From Carposina sasakii (Eukaryota; Arthropoda; Insecta; Lepidoptera; Carposinidae): a stretch of DNA of 64,000 nucleotides. The DNA lies in contig CP053163.1 in the NCBI GenBank assembly GCA_014607495.2, positions 9,962,716-10,026,715 on the forward strand, written 5' to 3'. The notes under the pieces were generated by a model. It saw nothing but the letters and a program-made list of their open reading frames with translations. It did not search any database and was not told the origin of the DNA. This document shows positions 11,105-41,600 of this stretch, piece after piece (within the stretch, counting starts at the first letter, position 1; each line of letters starts with the position of its first letter). The position numbers were made by a program, and so were the translations under genes.

Positions 11105-11416
11105 TTCATTCATCATCATCATTATCATCCATCATAAATTCAGAAATCATTTACTAAAGACAATGGCTGTATGGGCTTAGTTCCCATTGCCTTTCCTTCG
11201 GGATAAACCAACCAAAAAAAAAAATCAATCCTACAGTAATTCACTGGATTCGGTGGGAAAAGCTGGAAGGGAGCGGGTGATTTTCCCGACGTTTCCATTC
11301 ATCACCATCATCATTATCATCCCATAAATTCAGAAATCGTTTACTAAAGACAATGGCTGTATGGGCTTAGTTCCCCTTGCCTTTCCTTCGGGATAAACTA
11401 AACAAACAAAAAAAAT
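11105..11416 (+). repeat. Two partial SINE-like family copies
   Basis: 11105-11224 is a 3' fragment with an A-rich tail. 11246-11416 has the normal 5' start (GGTGGGAAAAGCTGGAAGGG) fused directly to the 3' region by an internal deletion, and its own A-rich tail. Confidence 0.7.
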
Positions 11417-12218
11417 TCACTTATATACTTTTCTATTTTGTATTTAATAAAGCAGGATATGTGAAGGGTATCTATAAGTAGTAGTGAACAGACTGAAATT
11501 CTATGCAAAAATGTTAACATTGTGGAATTTGTTTGAAGCTTCCTTGCTCTGCCTTAACGCTGTTTGTATTCTACATGAGGAAAGGTTTATGGTTAAAAGT
11601 TAGTATTGGAATAATAATAACCTTAAAACTCCAGTTTCTGGTAATTGAATAATTTACTTCAATGTTTTAATTAATTTTTCAGTGGGCTGGGGCGCAATAA
11701 GCCATAATCAAGGGTTTGAAGACCGCTCATCTGTTAAATTCCAGATATTAAATTTGGTCAGATCTATTAGAACAGTTACCAGAAGTAAGTATTTAGCAAA
11801 GGTAATACCTATGTGCTATAAAGAATGTTATGTATGTACATACATCTTCCATAATTTTTATTAGTAATCATATTTTTCTTTCTGTTTCAGTTCCTCTCAT
11901 AATCTTAAATATTCTTACAATATTTTTTAAGCTACTATTAGGTTGATCTATGCTATGTTTAATATTAAGAATTGATACATATTGTCTTCTGGAAGAACAA
12001 TATAACACACTTCATTGTATGTGAACATTCATCTTTCGTCAAACATCTTTATGGCTGATGTACTAAATAAATATATCTTTATATGTATTCATTTAATTTG
12101 TCATACAATAAAGAGTTTATATAAACTTCCACAATATGTGCATATATTTTTTTTTACACAGAATTCCTTGATTGAAATATGTACACTCATATCCTTGAAG
12201 CAGGTATGTACCAGTATA
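11417..12218. other. Non-coding AT-rich sequence
   Basis: No gene recognised. A frame at 11682-11864 and one at 12015-12245 show nothing protein-like. Confidence 0.4.
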
Positions 12219-12478
12219 CAGGGTGTAACAAAAAGGGTATGTTAAGCGAAAAGCTATATAAATAGCCCACTATAGAGAACCTATCCCCAAAATTTGAGAC
12301 TCGAAATCACATGTTTATTTTTCCCGATAGTATGGAGAATTTTTAAATATCTCAGAAATTTTCATACAATATTGAAAAATAAAAATGTGATTTCGAGTCT
12401 CAAATTTTGTACATAGGTTCTCTATAGTGGGCTATTTACATAGCTTTTCGCTTAACATACCCTTTTTGTTACATCCTG
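12219..12478. mobile_element. Foldback MITE, copy 1 (Tc1/mariner-like ends)
   Basis: A 260-bp near-perfect palindrome starting CAGGGTGTAACAAAAAGGGT, flanked by TA on both sides (12217-12218 and 12479-12480). It ends in the mirror image with one change (ACATCCTG). Copies occur at 19635-19886 and 21146-21291. TA flanks and CAGGGTG ends fit the Tc1/mariner superfamily. Confidence 0.85.
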
Positions 12479-12878
12479 TATAGTGTTCTGTGATATTAAA
12501 CCACAAATTGTATGTACCAACCAATATACTGTAACAAACAGAAATATGAAAAGTTGCCAGTTTAAAGTGTTTAAACTTTTCTTAATAGAAAAATAATGGA
12601 TATATATATATACTCTATCATGGTCTTTGACTATGAATAATTGAAGTACCTATACGTAAGTATACCAATTTATTCGAATAAAGTATGTTCAAATTAGATT
12701 CACACAGGTACATAATCAATCAATCTGCCTTTTATATTTTCTTCTCACTATCACGAATGGTATTTCTACGATCATGGTAATATTCTTATCTAAGGTAATA
12801 TTGGACAGCCCTATTCAATTCAATTTTGGTTGTATGGCTCCGTCGATTGACCGACGATTCTGCCAATGTCAGGGTTAG

Positions 12879-12924
12879 CCCTATATACAGGGATTTGGTA
12901 TCCCTATATACAGGGATTTGGTAT
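12879..12924. repeat. Two tandem 23-bp units containing CAGGGATTTGGTAT
   Basis: CCCTATATACAGGGATTTGG plus TAT occurs twice back to back (12879-12901 and 12902-12924). Each contains the terminus-like word also found at 5912, 8117 and 16255. Confidence 0.8.
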
Positions 12925-13339
12925 CTACATTTCTATGCCTATATATTATTTATTATACTCTTTGACAGCATTGACAGTTGCCACAGATGGTTAATTTCTC
13001 CCTAGAGATGCGCCGAATATGTCATTCAAAAGAAAAGAATGGGATATGTCATTTGAATGAAAAGATATATATCAATCAATTAGCTCTTTAGCTCAGTGAC
13101 GCGTGTGGCTTTCTTTCATCCGCTTTCATTGTGGCTTTCATCCATATTATAGAATGAACGAATTATTTAATTGCTGAGTGAGATGACCTACCTGCATTAC
13201 GGTACAGAAATAATTTTAACTGATTAATGTGGTCGATTCCGGCAGTCACACACTTAAACCTAAATTTTACGTTAAAATATCTAAATTTAAAATGAGTATA
13301 AATTATTAATAAATAAATAAATATATAAATAAATAAGTT

Positions 13340-13420
13340 GCTTAGTAACCACGACACAAGACCTTAGGGATCTTAGTGTGGGACTAGGTCAATGTGTTGT
13401 GAAGTGTGTGAATATTTATT
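13340..13420. repeat. SINE-related fragment
   Basis: The stretch ACGACACAAGACCTTAGGGA...TTAGTGTGGGACTAGG has a diverged relative at about 45999-46045. It resembles the 3' portion of the tRNA-derived SINE noted at 42644 and 45590. Confidence 0.4.
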
Positions 13421-13681
13421 TATTTGAAGTGTGAGTATAAATTTAGTAAATTTAAAATCACTGTACGCGTAAATTCATGTATTTTGATCAAATTGGAGAA
13501 AAACCAAGCATATTCTACTTTAAAAAAGGAACATCATGACATCATTTAAATCACGATAAAACCTATCATTTCTGCTTAAAACATTAAAATTGTCGTTTGA
13601 ATTTTTAATCTTAGTCACTAAAGCTATTCTGACCGCACACTTTATCCTAAACCCCAAAACCTAAAAAGTTAACACTTCTAA

Positions 13682-14092
13682 TTAGTTTAGTTTATCCCGA
13701 AGGAAAGGCAAGGGGAACTAAGCCCATACAGCCTAATCATTGTCTAGTAAAATGAATTCTGAATTTATGATGGATGATAATGATTAGAATGGAAACGTCG
13801 GAAAAATCCTCAAGAACAGGTGTAAAGTTAGTAAAAATGAAAAATAATTGCAGAAACAACTTACATGGGCCCATGAAGAGATCGTATTCCGGCTAAAGTT
13901 TTACTCAGCTTACCTGCATATAAAACCATGCACACGCACTAGATTCACATCACAAGTAATCAAAATATAACTTATCTACCAGAAAACATCACTTTACGGA
14001 CACATGCAAGCCATTTACAAATAATTTTTGATTTTCACAAGAAATTACACCCGCTCCCTTCCAGCTTTTCCCGCCGAATCCTAACACTTCTA
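13682..14092 (-). repeat. SINE-like family, complete copy with target duplication
   Basis: A full unit in minus orientation flanked by an 11-bp direct repeat AACACTTCTAA (13671-13681 and 14093-14103). The length of the duplication and the A-rich end next to one copy indicate target-primed insertion. It contains the unoccupied equivalent of the Harbinger insertion site (AACTTACATG at 13869-13878). Confidence 0.8.
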
Positions 14093-14103
14093 AATTTAAT
14101 AAT

Positions 14104-14559
14104 CTGTGTTGCCAGTATATGCCGTCAAAAAAAAAGAGTGAACGAAAGAGCAAAAAATGAATGATAAAAGAAAGAAAAAATCTTTTATTTCATCCCGAAA
14201 GAAAGGCAAAGAAATCTACGGACCATGCGTCCATGTCCATGTCTTTAGTTAAAAAATATATCAGATAATGAGGGATAGTAATGAACGGAAACTTTGTAAA
14301 AAACATTGGAAACAGGTTGTTCTTAAAACATCAAAATAAAACTGGCACAGAAGGAGTTCTTGTAGGAATGGATAATCAACAGTAATAGTACGCCGTGAGC
14401 TAGTGAAGTGAATGTATAACGTAATCGACTTTGTATCGATAACAATAGAATAAAATATTTTATTTTATAGTAATTTTGTAGTTTCGATGACAAAGCAGTT
14501 ATAAGACCTTGACCTGATGCCGCAGCCAGGATAGTCTGTAGACTATATGGATTACTTTT
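14104..14559. other. Non-coding sequence
   Basis: No gene recognised. A minus frame at 14323-14616 overlaps the tandem repeat that follows and shows no motif. Confidence 0.35.
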
Positions 14560-14780
14560 AAAATCGATATTTGACAGGCCTGCGGTTTCCGAACTCAGAT
14601 TCCGTGTCCAAATCAATAAAAGTGGCCGCCATTTTGAACTTTTTTAAGGCCAGATTGCTCTCAAAATCGATATTTGACAGTGTCTGCGGTTTCCAAACCC
14701 AGATCTCGTGTCCAATCAATAAAAGTGGCTGCCATTTTGAACTTTTTAGTTAAAGGCCGGATTGCTCTTAAAATCGATAT
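14560..14780. repeat. Tandem repeat, about 105-bp unit, two copies plus
   Basis: AAAATCGATATTTGACAG begins units at 14560 and 14663, and a third start lacks the end at 14770. Each unit contains AATAAAAGTGGC.GCCATTTT. Confidence 0.75.
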
Positions 14781-15768
14781 TTTTATTTCTTACATAATGT
14801 TATTGGAATAAAATTCTGTCAACTCAAGCAAACATGAATTTAATCGCAGAGACCTTCTAAATTAATCTGAATTGAACAGAAGTGTGAATATGTATGTATG
14901 TAAAATAAAAAGATATCGATAAAATAAAAATCGCATTAAGTGCATAAATATCGATACTTAGATAGTTTCGTTCTACTTTGTCGCATCACTATTTCCCTCG
15001 CCATTTTCAATGCGACCTGGAAATAGCCAATCACAGTGCAGTGTTACCTCCCGCACTTCTTTGCATTCCGCCAAATTCAGTGAACTAGAGTTCATACTAA
15101 AATCTTTGGAAACGGTATCTTTAGGAGGTAATCTATGTTCTCTAACAACGGTTATTATAATAACCTTACGTTTTAACAACATATCATGTTCGCTGAAGCG
15201 CTGACGACTCCAAAAAGACACCTTTATTTTTAAGAATAGAATAGAATAGATTTTTTTTTTATTTAGAATAGATTTTTTAGATTAGTAATTTTACGCTTCT
15301 AATGTCAAAAACTTGACCACCAGAATAGCTTTTTATGCATAAAACTAAAGTGAATAAAAAAAAATTGAAAAGTCAATTTCAATGTGTCCTATATCTTATG
15401 GAGTTAGAGATATATTTGGAAAGCAACTGAGCTAGTGAGCTAGTTTCCAAAGCAAGTGAGCTAGAGTGTGATTAGCTCACTTTGACAGCTATGTTTCTTT
15501 TATATCTCTCACTCATGAGCTACTCATCTCTAATTCTCCTTTTGAAATCAATGAAAAAAAAAATTATTCACATAATTTATGTTTTAATTGTATAAAAAGA
15601 CTATTCCTTTAAGTCTTTTTTCAGTATTTCTGTCCATTACATCGAAAACTGAATGCGTGGCTACTGGTTGTACCTACTTTCTTAGCTACCCCTTATTATT
15701 TATTGCTTACTTACCTACCTACTAACAACTAAGTGACTAGGTATGTATTATTTTTGACAGATTTTAAT
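14781..15768. other. Non-coding sequence
   Basis: AT-rich, with no gene seen. 15115-15143 (GGTATCTTTAGGAGGTAATC) resembles 11080-11105, a minor shared repeat. Confidence 0.35.
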
Positions 15769-15837
15769 ATGCCAAAACCACCAGCTGGAAGAAAATATGA
15801 AAAACGATATACCGAGGAAGATCTTTCAATGCTATAA
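15769..15837 (+). pseudogene. Psq/pogo-type helix-turn-helix fragment
   Basis: A 22-codon frame containing GRKYEKRYTEEDLSML, then a stop. The Y-x-x-R/K-Y-T-E-E-D-L pattern is the start of the Psq helix-turn-helix used by pogo-like transposases. The remainder of the protein is absent. Confidence 0.45.
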
Positions 15838-16548
15838 ATGCAAGACTTTTGGTTACCTATACCTACCTACTTGTACATAGTTTACATTAAAATTTTATTA
15901 AATAACTATCTAGGTACCTAAGTACCTACCTAGAACTGTACTGAAAACTTTAATGGCAGTCTTTTTAGTTATTTTTCTGTTTCCTTCCCATCACTATTTC
16001 GTTTTGGAGTACATTCATTGGCACCTCACATGTATAATGAATGACATGCCAATCATTGTACTTTAACTGATGCCAATGAATATACTCACAAGGGCCAATG
16101 ACTGTGTTTTTGGGTAAATTTTTACTTTTTTGGAAATTAATGTACGAAAATAAAAGTTTTGTTGGTAACATCGGGTTTAATATAGATTTTAGATCCATAC
16201 ATAATTATTCCCAATCATTGATTGTACTGCTGTCCCTACCCAGGGATCTCCAGAGGAGATACCAAATCCCTGGTTTCAACGATGACTTAGAAAGTTAAGC
16301 CGGTTCTAGACTAGATTGATGACAATTTAATCGTCAATTTATTAGAGAAAACAGGTTAGTGAATGGCGATATTAAGTCGGACTCTTCTTACTCTATGGTC
16401 GGAACGGACTAATGATGGCAACATTAATGTCCGATCTCGTCCGACAAGCGGCCATATTGGTATTTGAACAAATCAGAGACAAAAACGTGAAAACGCCGGT
16501 CTTTTCCCGCATCAAGGCGTCTCTTGTTTCGACGCGGAAAATTGGTAA
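15838..16548. other. Zfr upstream region
   Basis: Includes the inverted CAGGGATTTGGTATCTCC word at 16255-16272. The stretch 16390-16548 is GC-richer and probably holds the Zfr promoter and 5' UTR. No TATA box placed in a convincing position was recognised. Confidence 0.4.
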
Positions 16549-34617
<18,069 letters not shown>

Positions 34618-35060
34618 TGCTAACGCATTCACGTCTATTGCAATAGCTTCTGTATGTCCTTTTATTTCTTTAACTAGTAAACTAAATTATAGTTATTACT
34701 TTATGATTGAATTCCTGAGTGAATTCAAAGTGGTATATTCTGTTTCTGATTATAGATCCACATTATTTTTTGTCCTACATCTGTTGATTGATTTTGTTAT
34801 TGTAGTTGACTCGTGTCAGAATATTATTATTAAACTTAGATAGATGCGTGGCATTTAAAAATTATGCAAATTGTGCAAATTAAGTAGGTGATAATTCTGA
34901 TAAGTGTGAAGATCACTTTGTGGTATAGTATTGGTCAGGTTTCCCTGCCTACTAACTTGTACTATGGGTCATAAACTAAGCCTCCATTGTACTGTATAGC
35001 TACCAAATAAATTATTATTAAAAAACAGTACTAATATAAAAGGATACTGTTATTTTCTCA
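34618..35060 (+). other. Zfr: Zfr 3' UTR with polyadenylation signal
   Basis: AATAAA at 35006-35011 is the first clear signal after the stop at 34615-34617. A second is at 36573-36578, so a longer UTR is possible. Confidence 0.55.
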
Positions 35061-36639
35061 AAAAAAAAATGTGATGTCGCAAGACAACATTATTATAGTT
35101 TTTTTTTTTAAATAATAGTGTTTGGATTGAAAGATATTTCCAGGGCTGCCAGATCGTATAATTGGATACAAAATATGTATAGGTAATCACACAGTGTATT
35201 GTATCCTTGATCATTTTATATAATACGATACAAACGCATACGCCATGAAATGGAACGTGAGTTCGTCTCTTGCTTTTCTCAAAGTTGTTCGCTCACTCTA
35301 GGATAAACAGACAGAGCTAGAGATTAAGTTCTGCCAACTTGACAACTATGATGGAGTGGGGTGTTGTGTGTGTGGCTTAAGCGGGTTAGACAGTTTTTTA
35401 CAGGGAATTTATCTGTATTATGGTGTTATCTACCACTATTATTTTAAATTTACCACAGCTGCAAAAGTTAATGATGAAATTGCATGTGACCAATACTATA
35501 AAATACTTATACTGACAGAGATAAAAAGAGTAAAAATAAAATGAAGCAGCATTAAAGTACAGTATGTTAGTATGTAATGTAATAATGGTTATGTATAATG
35601 CGACCAAATTTGGTATAATTCCAGATACCAAACTGTATTCCCGCGATTTATTTTCTGGCAGCCTTGATTATTTAAATCACATTATTTATGGTTATGTTCT
35701 GTCCAAAACCTACACAAAAATAATCCTTTGTAGTAATTTAATGATAGGATAATTATTTAGTGATAGTGTGTGAGGTGTGAGAGACAGGAACATATATGCA
35801 GGTGTAAGCTGTTCAGACGTCTACCTTTTGTAATTTTGCTGCAACTTTTGCCTCAGTAATTTTTGTATATCAACCGAGTACTTCAACTAAACCAAAGTTG
35901 AGAGATAGATAACATTGAAAGTTTTTTTTGTAAATGTTACATATACTTAATTTATGTAATAATGCTAAAATATGAGCATATTTGACGTGTTAATATTCAT
36001 CGGCCATCTAATCATGCCGCTACTATAACAACTATCTTGTTTTATAAATGAAATTGTCTTAGGCGTTACAATTCGTAAGTTCAAACATTCACTATGGGTT
36101 CGCTCACCACCGAGCCCTACAACTATCTTGTTTCAAAATTTTACGTGTATTTGAAAGCCGTCTGAATGGTGGATATATTGGCTTAGCCAATTTATTTATG
36201 CGGTCGTGAAGATGTTGGTAAAGGTAATAATTGTGCTAAGGGTATGTAAATAGACAAATTTGTATTGTCTTGAAATATTACCGCCGGACCGCGTAGATAC
36301 ATGTATGAATGTCTGACTATATTATAGGTCTACAATGTCTACATAATATTCTGATACTTACCTATTTTGAAATTGTAATATTAGCTTGTGTTTTTGGATA
36401 TGTACCTTTTGTCTTGCGTAAATACTTTCATTTAGAAACAACATAGTATATCAGGATTACTTTTTCATTAAATAGTAACGTTATTTATGCACGGTCCATG
36501 TATTTTCCAGAGATTTATTTTAAAACTCAAAATTTTAAGGGCTGTATAAAATAAAACTGTACTTTTATTGTCAATAAATAAAATAATTAATATTCTGTTT
36601 AATTTCACCCCCATCCCATTTCCGTAAATATCTATCTTT
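35061..36639. other. Downstream of Zfr, AT-rich
   Basis: No gene recognised. It may be an extended Zfr 3' UTR, given AATAAA at 36573-36578. Short frames at 35356-35752 show nothing conserved. Confidence 0.4.
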
Positions 36640-36870
36640 ATGGTGAATCCACAATACCACGCAGCCCGGCGGCTTTGTTATAAACAAACAAAGCTGGCAG
36701 AGAAGCCGCTGGCAAGCGCGGCTCTAAAAACGGTATTCGCAGTTATCGTTGTACTACGACTTTCGGTTAAATTAGACGCAAACAGAAAACAAAACTACCC
36801 CCGCGCGCGGCGGAATCATGGCCGCCGGCTTTGTTGCTACTGCCGCTGGGCTGTGTGGTGGATCCACCAT
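36640..36870. mobile_element. Foldback MITE with ATGGTG(A/G)ATCCAC ends
   Basis: The left end ATGGTGAATCCACAATACCA and the right end, whose complement reads ATGGTGGATCCACCACACAG, form imperfect inverted repeats extending inward (GCCCGGCGGC and GCCGCTGGGC). The target duplication is unclear. Confidence 0.6.
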
Positions 36871-37629
36871 TAGGATAGATTGGAATTAGTAGAAGGCCCT
36901 GCATGTAAATACAGTGAGTTACACATGCGAAATATGTATGGCAACAAAGAGATCGAAGTTACATGTAGCTCAGGCTGTCTGGACAAATCTTCAAAATAGC
37001 TCACATTTAACTAGGTCAATTGGGCACTTTATGTGACGGCTCTAAACACCCTTATTTCAGAATTTGTGACGTTACAGAATCTTAAATATCGATCGAAAAC
37101 GTGTCCAGACGGCTTGAAAAACCACTTTTTTGACACAGGACCAAGTCGCAAAACTCCCATGTCAAAACATTCAAACCTTGTATAGGTAACATTTTTTGTG
37201 CAAGTCAATGAAATCAAAAAACGTACCTAACGTAAAGAGTACAGATTTTTTATTTAATTGCTTTTGACCTTGACATTTTGCTACCCCGCTTCCACTTGAC
37301 ATTTTGCAACGGGACATTCTGGACTAAAGGCTATATTGACAGTTACGACTGGATATAATTGGTCCTTAGATTGATCTTCGCGAATCATTATTCTAAGAAT
37401 TGGTCATATTGTGGCATTTTGATATACTCGTAAGTGGAGCAACTGCAGTAAATAAGTGGAGCAATATAAGTGTAGACCAGAACTGAAATGAACAATGAGA
37501 ATTTGGACGTCGCCTCGTCATAATAATCTATTAGTCAAATTAGCAAAATGTCCAATTCTGAATTCAAGAGTGCGCGATTCGAAGGGGTCCTTTCATGTAT
37601 GCATGTGGGGATTTAAATGTTACTCTAAA
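36871..37629. other. Intergenic, mostly unannotated
   Basis: Contains the short palindrome relative at 37365-37396 (CTTAGATTGAT...ATCATTATTCTAAG). Nothing else is recognised. Confidence 0.4.
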
Positions 37630-37753
37630 ATGACGCATTTTTATTGGTCGTTAACTAGTTCTAGGTAGTTAACTAGATACGTATTCGGGATTCCCCTATC
37701 GACCAATAATTCGGTTCCCCGAATGCGGGCCCTGTCGACTAATATATCGACCG

Positions 37754-38481
37754 CACTGGCGGACTAAGACTTTTTGAGGCCCGGGGCATCTTTAATTTTA
37801 GGGCCCCCTGGCGCCCGCCCTCCAGATTTACTGAATTAAACAAATGCAGATATCTTCCGGATATCTTATCCGCCAGATATGTGTGATGCCGTCTCTTTCG
37901 GTTCGTACTAACAAGAGGGAGATGTCAATAGAGATATCTGTCAGATAATTATATCGGGCACTTATCAGTAAGTGTTGAAACAGGCCCTATGAATGCGTTA
38001 TGAACAGAGGTCGGAATTAGGTAGAGTCATTTATGTACTTGCACTGATTTCATACAGCGAAAGAATAAAGTGGATATGCCTCAAATTACAAACTAATAAA
38101 CATTTTATGTTAATTATCTTTGTTTTATTTGTCTATCTCTTAGGGTTTTATTATTATTTATTTGTAATATTGTTGGCCACACGGGATTGTCCATTAGAAA
38201 TCCTGGGAAGGTCCACATTAATATCAACATTTCGATGCAAGTACATAAATGACTCTACCTAATTCCGACCTCTGGTTATGAATCTTATGAACTTAGATGA
38301 ATTAGGTACCTACACCGTTTACTTATTATGGTAAATGATCGGAAGAATGGTTTAATAACAGCAGATTATGTTAAAATAACATTGTCTGAGTAGACAAGGA
38401 TTTTTTTTTTTAAATATGCCAATCCGAGGCCCCTCAGTTGTGGGGCCCGGGGCGGACCGCCCCCCTGTTAGTCCGCCAGTG
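37754..38481. mobile_element. hAT-type element, non-autonomous
   Basis: Ends CACTGGCGGACTAA and TTAGTCCGCCAGTG are exact inverted repeats, with an exact 8-bp duplication ATCGACCG (37746-37753 and 38482-38489). GC-rich subterminal GGCCCGGGG words occur on both sides. No transposase inside. Confidence 0.9.
38005..38274. mobile_element. MITE nested inside the hAT element
   Basis: 270 bp with long inverted ends starting CAGAGGTCGGAATTAGGTAG (about 38 bp) and an exact 8-bp duplication GTTATGAA (37997-38004 and 38275-38282). The ends and duplication length fit a hAT MITE. Confidence 0.9.
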
Positions 38482-38650
38482 ATCGACCGATGAATTTCAT
38501 TGGTCGATATCACGATCGGTATAATAAATAATGCGGGGATTCCCGAATACGTATCGACTTGTTAACCTTCATTGGTTGTTATCTCGCTTTCGGGGACTCC
38601 CCGTATGCTATATATCGAACAATTAACGACCAATGAAAATGCGCCATAAG

Positions 38651-41600
38651 GCGATAAATACACACTGCCACGCACCACGCTGCATGGTGCGTGTCGACGG
38701 ACCTACGCAGGTACGCGTGTGTTGAACTGTGCGTGTTTTCTATACAAACGGAGATACAAGCAACGTTAGAAAACGCAATCACGCGCTACGCTGCATGGTG
38801 CGTGTGATAGTCGCCTAAGGTATGCACAGGAAATAAAGAAAAAAATATTTTTGGCAGTTTGTATATTTAAACTATCATATAGTTACAGAGTTTTCTTTAC
38901 AATTATAATTTGTTTCTACGGTCAATGACCGCAACCTTATAAATAACGTGTTAATAAAAATGCAACAAAAAATATCAAAAGTGACAAAAAATAACAGCGA
39001 AGAAATATCACTGAGCACATAGTATTTTGTAACAAGATTGAGTAAATCACAGTGAGGTAACATACGGCAGCCATATACGTACTTAGATATATTATGTTAG
39101 CACCGCTTCATGAACAACACAGTAGGCCGCAATAAGTTTTATTTACAATACATAAACAATACTGTTGAGGTTTGATGACAATTAATTAAGCAATACAATG
39201 GACTGGCCAGCTATACAGATTCGCGTAAAACGCTGCCTTAATAGCTGCTTTTAAAAGAACAACATATAGATATTGTTAACAAATACTATTTACAATATTT
39301 TTGGATATGTAAGTATAATTTTAGCTCGCATTGTCCCACAGCCGGGCAACGGCCTTCTTCAAATTCTTAGTTAATTTTAGTATGCAAGACAAAAAAATGT
39401 TTAATATTAGCGTTATAAAATATTTACAATTACATATATGTGTATTGTAATATGATATGAATCAAATTATGCTACAGAAGACTATTGGACCCACCATGAC
39501 AGTTCACGGCGATACCAAATTGTGGAAAAGCATTTTTAGCCATATTATCTATGATTATAATAGAGAATACATGACAACTGTGACCTCATGTTTCCAAGAT
39601 GCACAGCTGCTGGGTTTTGGTATAGCTAACTTAATTTACATTTTATAAAAACTTTCAAACTCTTCTAAAACAAACAAGCTTGTAAAGTATGTCTCTAAAA
39701 CCAGGTTCTCAGATTATAATAAATTATTATAATTTACGTTTATTAAAATTTTGATTACAATTTTGATTTTTCTGATATTGATGTGCTAGATAATTTTCAT
39801 GTTATTATGATATTATTCTAAAAATCTATAAAACGAAATGGAGCGTTTTCTTATTAAGGTGAATAAATTGCAAAATGGGGAAAATATTTAAGTACATTTT
39901 TTGTTGGTAATGAATTTGTATTAACTGTCAATGATTTTCATGATAAGAGTATATACAAACGCCATGCTCTTCAAATTTCGATACTAGACAAGCAGAATCT
40001 TTATTTAAATAATTATCAGAGCAATGTTTTTATGCGCATTTATGAAATAAAAATAAAAATCCAAGTGGCCATATTATTTAAAAGCTATTTGAGCGCAACG
40101 TATCGACCGACACCTTACTACAAAAACCTTAAAAACCAGCAACTTTGAAGAAGTAAATATTTTATGTACATATTTATATTATTACTACGAGTTCAGATTT
40201 GTTTCGATTGTTACAAAGAAGTTTAGTGTCGTCGCTGGTCACTTGGATAGCTGATGCTGGTTAACAAAGATTACACGCTTATTCATTACGAAAAATAACA
40301 AAAATGTAATGAATGAAAAACAATTACAAAAACAAGGTGGTGTTGAGCAGTATACAAGAGGCGCCTCGCGGCTTTCTTGTATGTACTTCTGCAGCTTCTG
40401 AACAATTGCACCGTTAAAGGTAAGCATGCAAATTCAAACTTTTAAAAAGTTAAAGTAATGGATTTTTTATTTTATTTTTTTTTGTATTTTTTTTTATATT
40501 TTTATGATTTTTTGTATTTTTTTTTATATTTTTTATATATATTTTCTTGTGTCCGCTTTATATTTATCTTTTTATATATTTAAAAAATTAACTGGTTTTG
40601 AGACACTTTTATTATTACACTAACAAGTTTTCTTACTGATTAACTCTTTTAAAAATTATTGTACTATCATTATTTATTCAGCGGCGCCGAGTGCCTCTTA
40701 AAAATCGATATAAAACTTATACACAACGTTTGTAAAGTTGCCAGGCATTTATAATTCTGCATATAAAAGATAATTAGTGCTTTTGCGGGCTATGGGACGA
40801 CTATTAAGATGGTGACGCTTACGCCAAAATAAACATACCCTAACTTTAAAAAAATACCAACAATAACAAAGAGCTACACTTGTAAGAGTTTGAGAAAACG
40901 GTCAAGTTATAAATTCAAGCTAAAACTTATTTCATTACTACCTTAGTTAAAACCGAAATAAATCTAAATACTGGAAAATACATACAATAAAAAAATGCAT
41001 TTAAGCACTGTGTGCAAAATAAAACTAGTTGTATTATTTTATTTTACTACAGCGTTTGTAAAATGTAGTGGCCGTATGTTAATATATTTTACTATAGAAC
41101 CTTTCAGTTTATGGAATCGTGTTTTTTAGAAATGTAATTACACTTCAACATTATATTTACACTTCTAAGAAAGTTAAATTTAATTCATGCAGTAATTTTG
41201 GCATTTCAATTAAATATTTCAGAGTACCGCGCTGTAATACTTTTGCAATAAATATTTACCGGAGTTCATATATAAAGCTTTGTAATTCAAATAATTTGGA
41301 AACATATGTATATATATTTATACTAGAACAATGCAACACTACCTATAATATATATAACGTGTATATATAATGCAAATAACAACAACTTTAGTTAGCACCA
41401 CGAGAGATCGCAACGTTGAGCAACAGCAATAACAACGTGTCCGCAGCAGCCCCCCCCCCCCCGCACCATCTATATGTAGCTGCCCCACTGGCCTGGCAGT
41501 CGCCCGCGCACTGACAAGCATATACATATATACGATCATAACATATCAATATATCCCTTTCAATATAATATTTTTGTCATTTACTCTTTGCTCAATAAGA

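Larger units (their letters stand above)
37630..38650. mobile_element. Diverged foldback element hosting a hAT element
   Basis: 37632-37753 and 38482-38650 are imperfect inverted copies (TTATTGGTCGTTAACTAG; ACGTATTCGGGATTCCC versus GGGATTCCCGAATACGT; TTAACGACCAATGAAAATGC). The hAT element sits near the centre. Confidence 0.6.
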
